This document shows positions 59,341 through 64,000 of a stretch of 64,000 nucleotides of DNA, piece by piece. Positions within the stretch are counted from its first letter, which is position 1. Every line of letters begins with the position of its first letter. The DNA comes from Acaudatibacter sp035532115. Lineage in GTDB: Bacteria; Pseudomonadota; Alphaproteobacteria; Caulobacterales; Caulobacteraceae. Position numbers and translations under genes: made by a program. The DNA is taken from the NCBI GenBank assembly GCA_035532115.1, contig DATKRO010000070.1, forward strand, positions 62,001 to 126,000, given 5' to 3'. The notes beneath the pieces were generated by a model that was given only the letters and a program-made list of their open reading frames with translations, did no database searches and had not been told where the DNA came from.

Positions 59341-59757
59341 CTATTCGCAGAACACCCGCACCTTGGCATGCTCGCTGTCGACGTCGACGGTGAATTCGCT
59401 GAGGTGTTCGATCAGCTCGTCCAGGTTCTCGGGCTTGAGCTGGTTGATGTCGAAGGCGATACCCTCACGCGCCATGGCGGCGTTCACCTCCTCGCGGGCG
59501 CGCGGCGGGATCAGTGCGCCGAGGCGCACCCCGGCGCGCAGCAACTGCATGGGCACGCGCACATTGACCTTCGCAGGGCCTTCGCGCCCCTCGAAGGCGT
59601 CCACCACCACGCGGAAATACTTGGGCGCGCGGCGGGGCGCCGTCGACGCCGGAGCGCCGCCCCCCCGCTCCATGGCGTCCAATAGCCGTTCGGCCTCCTC
59701 GGCGGCGATCTTGCCCTCGCCCAGCATGGCCAGAATGCGCTTGCGGTCTTCGTTCAT
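59341..59757 (-). CDS. SHOCT-like domain protein
   Basis: A 138-residue protein. The N-terminus RKRILAMLGEGKIAAEEAER (residues 5-24) is a SHOCT-like helical hairpin, as in YvlB/LiaX-type proteins. The remainder (YFRVVVDAFEGREGPAKVNV, RVPMQLLRAGVRLGALIP, MAREGIAFDINQLKPENLDEL) matches the region that follows this hairpin in DUF4097-associated proteins. It is the last gene of a three-gene operon after a DUF2089 protein and a small membrane protein. In Firmicutes, related modules act in envelope-stress sensing. A similar role here is inferred only. Confidence 0.75.
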   Translation of the reverse strand: MNEDRKRILAMLGEGKIAAEEAERLLDAMERGGGAPASTAPRRAPKYFRVVVDAFEGREGPAKVNVRVPMQLLRAGVRLGALIPPRAREEVNAAMAREGIAFDINQLKPENLDELIEHLSEFTVDVDSEHAKVRVFCE

Positions 59758-59769
59758 CGATCGAACTCC

Positions 59770-60072
59770 TCAGACGACGTGGATGCGGACCACTGCTTTG
59801 GGGCTGTCCACCTCGACGAAGATCCCGGAAAGCAGCAACAGAAGCGCGCCGATGCGCCAGGCCGCCCGCAAAGGCGAAGCGCCCCGCGCCGCGGGAACCA
59901 AGGTCAGGAGAGGCGTGGCCAAGAGCGCGCCGAGCAGCGCAAGCGGCGCCAGCACGGCGAAGAGCGGCGTCAACGGCAGCCAGAGCCGGACCCTGACGGC
60001 GCGCCGCGCCGCCACGCCGCCACGCGTCGGCGCGATTGGCGGGCTCGAGCGCGGACGGACCATGGCCGTCAT
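59770..60072 (-). CDS. Small two-helix membrane protein of the DUF2089 operon
   Basis: A 100-residue protein with a basic N-terminus (residues 1-28, six Arg) and two hydrophobic segments (about residues 33-58 and 72-86). It ends in a short polar tail (VEVDSPKAVVRIHVV). It starts inside the DUF2089 stop (ATGA) and ends twelve bases before the SHOCT-like gene. No family is recognised beyond likeness to the small membrane parts that accompany SHOCT/DUF4097 genes. Probably an inner-membrane anchor or partner for its neighbours. Confidence 0.7.
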   Translation of the reverse strand: MTAMVRPRSSPPIAPTRGGVAARRAVRVRLWLPLTPLFAVLAPLALLGALLATPLLTLVPAARGASPLRAAWRIGALLLLLSGIFVEVDSPKAVVRIHVV

Positions 60073-60452
60073 AGAGCGCCCTCCTCCAGGGCGGCGATGG
60101 CCGCTTCGACGGAGATCTCACCGCTGGCGAGGCGCTCCAGCACCTCGGCGCGAGCCGGCGCGGGACTGGCGCCGACGAACTCCAGGCTCGCGGCGATGCG
60201 GGCGAGCCGCGCCTTCACCGTCGGATAGCTGACCCCGAACATTCGCTCCATCTCCTTGATCGAGCCGTGGCTCTGGACGAACGCGGCGACGAAGACCTGA
60301 TCCTCGGCGGAGAGTCCGGCGAGTTGCGGCGGCGTGAACGCGCCTTCGATGGCGATGCCCGCGCCCAGAAGCCGCACCCGCTCGACCACGAACGCTCGCC
60401 CGCCGGCGAGCCGGGTCAGCTCCTGCCAATCGGTGGGCTCGCGTTCGGTCAT
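60069..60452 (-). CDS. DUF2089 family helix-turn-helix protein
   Basis: A 127-residue protein. The family core is clear: EGAFTPPQLAGLSAEDQVFV, AFVQSHGSIKEMERMFGVSY and PTVKARLARIAASLEFVG, the latter a helix-turn-helix. The N-terminal zinc ribbon seen in many DUF2089 proteins has lost its cysteines here. The C-terminal LASGEISVEAAIAALEEGAL repeats the helical-hairpin pattern of the SHOCT-like protein in the same operon. The ATG at 60452 was preferred over a TTG at 60488, because the TTG lies next to the -10 element. It is probably the regulator of its own operon. Confidence 0.72.
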   Translation of the reverse strand: MTEREPTDWQELTRLAGGRAFVVERVRLLGAGIAIEGAFTPPQLAGLSAEDQVFVAAFVQSHGSIKEMERMFGVSYPTVKARLARIAASLEFVGASPAPARAEVLERLASGEISVEAAIAALEEGAL

Positions 60453-60478
60453 GACGGAACTGACGATTTCATGAAGAG

Positions 60479-60507
60479 ATAATTGCAATTATTAATTCCA
60501 ATGTCAA
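60479..60507 (-). promoter_or_regulatory. AT-rich promoter of the DUF2089 operon
   Basis: On the minus strand TTGACA (60507-60502), a 17-base spacer and AATTAT (60484-60479) form a strong sigma70-like promoter in an AT-rich island of about 50 bases. The expected start point lies about 20 bases before the ATG at 60452. The island is unusual for this GC-rich genome. Confidence 0.55.
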
Positions 60508-60630
60508 TATCAATCAAATTTCCTGATGGATGGGCCGGCTCCGGGGGCCGAGAGCGCTGCGGTCATCAGGGGCTGACAGGGCGCCGCCGCCGTGCGATCC
60601 TGAAACTCACGAGAAAAACGGGAGCGCCCC

Positions 60631-60822
60631 ATGTCCGACCCCAAGACCACCGAGACCAAGCTCGACACCGCCGCGCCGAGCAAGGACAAGTTCCAGGCCG
60701 GGCTGGAAGGCGAGCACCCTCAAGCTAAGCGCGGCGTCAAGGACGCCGGCGGCATCGTCTCCTCGGCCGGCGGCGAACTGATCGACGGCCGTATCGCCGA
60801 CATCACCGACGGCGACCGCTAG
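60631..60822 (+). CDS. Small hydrophilic protein of unknown function
   Basis: A 63-residue protein rich in Lys, Asp, Glu and Gly with no hydrophobic segment. GGGAG lies eight bases before the ATG. It is probably mostly disordered (KTTETKLDTAAPSKDKFQAG, then KDAGGIVSSAGGELIDGRIA). It is not recognised as a known family. Codon choice follows the genome pattern, which argues that it is real. Divergent from the DUF2089 operon and convergent with the enoyl-CoA hydratase gene. Confidence 0.5.
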   Translation: MSDPKTTETKLDTAAPSKDKFQAGLEGEHPQAKRGVKDAGGIVSSAGGELIDGRIADITDGDR

Positions 60823-60874
60823 ATCTGGCGTCGCCCGGCCGTCAGCGAAACGCCGCCCGACGGCGAGCGCGCCG

Positions 60875-61675
60875 CTACCGGCCCTTGAACGTCGCCGGGC
60901 GCTTCTGCAGGAAGGCGGCGACGCCTTCGGCGAAATCCTCGGTCTTGCCGGCGACGCCCTGGCCGACGCGCTCGCGATGCAGCTGCTCGGCCCAGGCGCT
61001 GTCGAGCGAGGCCCAGATGGTCTGGCGGATCAGGCCGAGGGCGGCCGGACCCCGGGCGAGTTCGCCGGCGATGGCCATGGCGGTCGCCATCAGCTCGGCG
61101 TCGGGAACGCAGCGGTTGATCAGGCCCCACTCCAGCGCCTTGGCCGCGCCGAGGCGCTCGCCCAGCAGCGCCATCTCCATGGCCCTGGCCTTGCCGATCA
61201 GGCGCGGCAGCAGATAGGTCGAGCCGCCGTCCGGGATGAGGCCGATGCGCCGGAACGCCTGCAGGAAGTAGGCGCTCTCGCCCGCCACCACGATGTCTCC
61301 CATCAGCGCCAGCGAGCAGCCGACGCCGGCGGCGGCGCCATTGACGGCGGTCACGAGCGGCACATCCAGGTCGCGCAGGGCGGTGACGAGGGGATTGTAG
61401 AGGCTCTCCAGAGCCGCGCCGGCGTCGGGCCTGCCGTCGGCGCCGGGCTCACGGGTCGCCGGCCCCTGCGAGAGGTTCGCCCCCGAGCAGAAGCCGCGGC
61501 CCTCGCCGGTGAGGACGATGGCGCGCGTCGAGGCGTCCGGCGCGGTGGCGAGGCGCAGCGCCTCGCGCAACTCGGCGGCCATGTCGAGGCCGGCTGCATT
61601 CATGGTCGCCGGATCGTTGAGCGTGACGACGGTGACCGCCCCCTCGGCGGCGACCTTGAGTTTCTGGTAGTTCAT
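60875..61675 (-). CDS. Enoyl-CoA hydratase/isomerase family protein
   Basis: Crotonase-fold enzyme of 266 residues that hydrates or isomerises enoyl-CoA. The oxyanion-hole segments GRGFCSGANLSQ (about residue 63) and NGAAAGVGCSLALMGDIVVA (about 107) are intact, as is LIPDGGSTYLLPRLIGKARA with an acidic residue in the catalytic region. The form is close to PaaG-type isomerases (2-(1,2-epoxy-1,2-dihydrophenyl)acetyl-CoA isomerase), but not specific enough to name. The ATG at 61675 was chosen over an upstream in-frame GTG at 61708. No beta-oxidation partner is adjacent. Confidence 0.88.
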   Translation of the reverse strand: MNYQKLKVAAEGAVTVVTLNDPATMNAAGLDMAAELREALRLATAPDASTRAIVLTGEGRGFCSGANLSQGPATREPGADGRPDAGAALESLYNPLVTALRDLDVPLVTAVNGAAAGVGCSLALMGDIVVAGESAYFLQAFRRIGLIPDGGSTYLLPRLIGKARAMEMALLGERLGAAKALEWGLINRCVPDAELMATAMAIAGELARGPAALGLIRQTIWASLDSAWAEQLHRERVGQGVAGKTEDFAEGVAAFLQKRPATFKGR

Positions 61676-61890
61676 GGGCGCCGGGCTCCGATTTGCTTCC
61701 ACGTCCAAGATGGCCGGCCGCTGACCCTAAGTCCGTCAAGCCGTGGCGGAAAGGTCACGCGGGCCAAGCAAACGTGGCCGTCTATGGAACCAGGCGTCAG
61801 TATGGGCGATTTATGGTTCCGATCGGGAAAGCGGGGCCGGGCGAGTCGCCGGAGTCGAGTCTCTTCCCGTGGTCAACCGGGATCGTGGTC

Positions 61891-62163
61891 ATGTCCACAA
61901 GTCACCTCATCATCCTCCCTTCGCCGACGGAGGCGGAATCCGCCGGCAAGAAGATCCAGCGCCTGCAGGCCGAGGCCAGGAACCTGGCGCGCGAGCACGT
62001 CGAGCAACTGAGCGCCGCGCTGGCGGACGTCTCGCGGCTGGCCGCGGAGATCGCCGAGGGCGGCGATCTCTATCCGGTGGGCGCGCGCGAACTGGCGCGG
62101 CGCCTGGTGGACGATGCCGCCAAGCAGTCGATGTCGCTTTCGGCGATCCTCGAGCGCAGCTGA
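61891..62163 (+). CDS. Small helical protein of unknown function
   Basis: A 90-residue protein predicted from its heptad pattern to be mostly helical (AESAGKKIQRLQAEARNLAR, EHVEQLSAALADVSRLAAEI) with a C-terminal amphipathic part. The ATG at 61891 starts the conserved-looking part. The upstream 215 bases hold no gene, but contain GGAAC-N16-CGAT (61786-61810), one base from an EcfG promoter, and the inverted pair GGAACC/GGTTCC. No family is recognised. Confidence 0.5.
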   Translation: MSTSHLIILPSPTEAESAGKKIQRLQAEARNLAREHVEQLSAALADVSRLAAEIAEGGDLYPVGARELARRLVDDAAKQSMSLSAILERS

Positions 62164-62378
62164 AGCGCCTCGGGACCCGGTGCCGGAGCTGCTGCGGTAG
62201 AAGAGCCGTAGTGGTGAGCGTCGGGTGAAAAGTCTCAGGCATGACCTGGGGCAGGTGAGTGTCCGAAAGACGAGCGCAAGCGAACCCTTCGAAGACGCGC
62301 GCCCGGATGGCGACTTCGATCGTAGCGCCAGTTGGCGCGCCGTTGTCGGGCGGGCCGGGCGGGATTAGAGGCTTTCCC

Positions 62379-64000
62379 ATGCGCACGGAAACGCCCCGCC
62401 CGGTCAATCTCGCCGACTATCGCCCGCCCGCCTGGCTCGTCGACGAGGTCCGCCTCGACTTCTTGCTCGAGCCGAGGGCGACGCGGGTGCGGGCGAGGCT
62501 CGCGGTGCGCCGCAACGGCGAGCATGCCGAGGCGCTGCGGTTCGACGGCGAGCGGCTGAAGCTGCTCTCGATCTCGATCGACGGGCGCGGCCTCGCGCCG
62601 GGCGAGTACGAGATCGACGACGAGTTCCTGACCATCGCCGACCTGCCCGCCGCCTTCACGCTGGAGACCGAGGTCGAGATCGACCCGGACGCCAACAAGG
62701 CGCTGGACGGCCTCTATGTGTCGGCCGGGCGCTTCTGCACCCAGTGCGAGGCCGAAGGTTTCCGCAAGATCACCTATTTCCCCGATCGTCCCGACGTGCT
62801 GGCGAGGTTCAGCGTCCGCATCGAGGCCGATAAGGCGTTCGGGCGCCTGCTCTCCAACGGCAATCTGGCGGACGCCGGCGAGTTGGCCGGCGAAAGGCAC
62901 TACGCGCTCTGGAACGATCCCTTCCCCAAGCCGTGCTACCTCTTCGCCCTCGTCGCCGGCGAACTCGACGTGCTGGAAGACAGCTTCGTCACCTCGAGCG
63001 GGCGCAAGGTGGCCCTGCGCATCTTCGTGGATCCCGGCATGGCCGGCCGTGCCGCCTACGCCATGGACAGCCTGAAACGCGCCATGCGCTGGGACGAGGA
63101 GACGTTCGGCCGCGAATACGACCTCGATCTCTTCATGATCGTCGCGGTGCGCGACTTCAATTTCGGCGCCATGGAGAACAAGGGCCTCAACATCTTCAAC
63201 TCCTCGCTGCTGCTCGCCGACCCGGCGACGGCGACCGACAACGATTACGAGCGCATCGAGGGCGTGATCGCCCACGAATACTTCCACAACTGGACCGGTG
63301 ACCGGATCACCTGCCGCGACTGGTTTCAGCTGTGCCTGAAGGAGGGCCTCACCGTCTTTCGCGACCAGAGCTTCTCGGCCGACATGCGCGGCGAGGCGGT
63401 GCGGCGCATCAAGGATGTAAAGGCGCTGCGGGCGCGGCAGTTCTCCGAGGACGCCGGCCCGCTCGCCCACCCGGTGAGGCCGTCGAGCTACATCAAGATC
63501 GACAACTTCTACACCGCGACCATCTACGAGAAGGGCGCGGAGGTCATCCGCATGCTGAAGGCGGTGGTCGGCGCCGAGGCGTTCCGCGCCGGGATGGACC
63601 TCTATTTCGAGCGCTGGGACGGGCAGGCGACCACGATGGAGGCCTTCATCCAGTGCTTCGCCGAGACTTCCGGGCGCGACCTGAGCCGGTTCTTCGACTG
63701 GTACGAGCAGGCCGGCACGCCTGCGGTGCGCCTCCAGGCCCGCTACGACGCGGCCGCGCAGGCGCTCGAACTCGATTTCGAGCAGGCCACGGCGCCGACC
63801 CCCGGTCAGCCGGTCAAGAAGCCGCTGCCGATCCCCATCGCCTTCGGCCTGCTCGACGAGGACGGGCGCGAGCTGCGCCCGACCGAGGTGCTGGTGCTGG
63901 ACGCGCCGTCGCGCACCGCGAGGATCGAGGGCGTGCCCCGCGCGCCGGTGGTCTCGGCGCTGCGCGGCTTCTCCGCGCCGGTGAACCTCACCAGCGACGC
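62379..64000 (+). CDS. pepN: Aminopeptidase N (5' part, cut by window edge)
   Basis: M1-family zinc aminopeptidase; 540 codons are present and the gene runs off the window. The substrate motif GAMEN lies at residues 263-267 and the zinc site HEYFH at 299-303 with the third ligand Glu322, exactly 18 residues further on. The N-terminal beta-domain with CTQCEAEGFRKITYFPDRPD is typical of PepN rather than of eukaryote-like M1 enzymes. The ATG at 62379 was chosen; the 215 bases upstream hold no gene. The C-terminal helical domain is missing only because of the edge. Confidence 0.94.
   Translation, partial: MRTETPRPVNLADYRPPAWLVDEVRLDFLLEPRATRVRARLAVRRNGEHAEALRFDGERLKLLSISIDGRGLAPGEYEIDDEFLTIADLPAAFTLETEVEIDPDANKALDGLYVSAGRFCTQCEAEGFRKITYFPDRPDVLARFSVRIEADKAFGRLLSNGNLADAGELAGERHYALWNDPFPKPCYLFALVAGELDVLEDSFVTSSGRKVALRIFVDPGMAGRAAYAMDSLKRAMRWDEETFGREYDLDLFMIVAVRDFNFGAMENKGLNIFNSSLLLADPATATDNDYERIEGVIAHEYFHNWTGDRITCRDWFQLCLKEGLTVFRDQSFSADMRGEAVRRIKDVKALRARQFSEDAGPLAHPVRPSSYIKIDNFYTATIYEKGAEVIRMLKAVVGAEAFRAGMDLYFERWDGQATTMEAFIQCFAETSGRDLSRFFDWYEQAGTPAVRLQARYDAAAQALELDFEQATAPTPGQPVKKPLPIPIAFGLLDEDGRELRPTEVLVLDAPSRTARIEGVPRAPVVSALRGFSAPVNLTSD

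Noticed and set aside
56019..59369. Open frame of 1116 codons antisense to putA
   Set aside because: It is the mirror of a certain gene, with His-, Arg- and Gln-rich composition and no motif; such shadows are common at high GC.
60453..60488. TTG start at 60488 for the DUF2089 protein
   Set aside because: It would lie beside the -10 element, upstream of the expected transcript start.
1..64000. CRISPR array, tRNA, rRNA, insertion sequence or prophage
   Set aside because: No regular repeat-spacer pattern, tRNA-like T-loop, transposase, integrase or phage gene was recognised on reading both strands; a covariance-model search was not possible here.

Overview
This is high-GC DNA of alphaproteobacterial type. 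DnaA closely resembles, from memory, the Caulobacter crescentus protein. A perfect CtrA-type TTAA-N7-TTAA site lies upstream of a PodJ-like polarity protein, a GANTC (CcrM-type) site lies upstream of dnaA, and the LexA-like half-sites are of the alphaproteobacterial GTTC type. I infer a member of the Caulobacteraceae, possibly Phenylobacterium or a relative. No plasmid, phage or IS signature, CRISPR array, rRNA or tRNA gene was recognised.

Layout. 1-1763: dnaA with a long leader. 1892-17457: a catabolic block next to dnaA. It holds an IclR regulator, hydantoinase/oxoprolinase subunits A and B, a cupin, two VOC proteins, an MFS carrier, an amidohydrolase, a flavin reductase, a TonB-dependent receptor, a Rieske oxygenase overlapping a LigB-type dioxygenase, and a convergent TauD-SDR pair. 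Together these could cover uptake across both membranes, opening of an amide ring and oxygenation, but the substrate cannot be read from the sequence. 17614-21729: a PfkB kinase, a gene remnant, an HNH protein, a divergent TetR / 37-residue membrane protein pair, gluQ and a cold-shock gene.

21968-33753: core genes. A TlpA-like lipoprotein gene diverges from argH-lptM-lysA. Next come a phosphoribosyltransferase with a zinc-ribbon membrane protein, the tightly overlapped ftsE-ftsX-DUF218-plsC operon, ChaC, DUF2125, hisC and tyrA. 33750-41546: a frameshifted SRPBCC gene, a CmcJ-like protein and a DinG-like helicase on the minus strand, then a ligase-associated-type DEXH helicase with PdeM on the plus strand. 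41583-46449: PodJ-like protein and an MprF-like lysyltransferase.

46531-54058: the most unusual region. Five tandem paralogous acyl-CoA dehydrogenase genes share the start M(A/P)DFGG and are followed by a sixth, divergent acyl-CoA dehydrogenase that looks like a partner subunit. All point the same way behind one promoter and palindrome. The paralogs fall into two groups by active-site residues and differ most in a Gly-rich loop just after the presumed catalytic Glu.

54084-64000: a receiver-only regulator and HisKA_2/HWE-type kinase, a PNPOx-fold stress protein behind an EcfG-like promoter, PutA without its DNA-binding domain, a three-gene DUF2089 / membrane / SHOCT-like operon, an enoyl-CoA hydratase, two small proteins and the 5' part of pepN, cut by the window edge.
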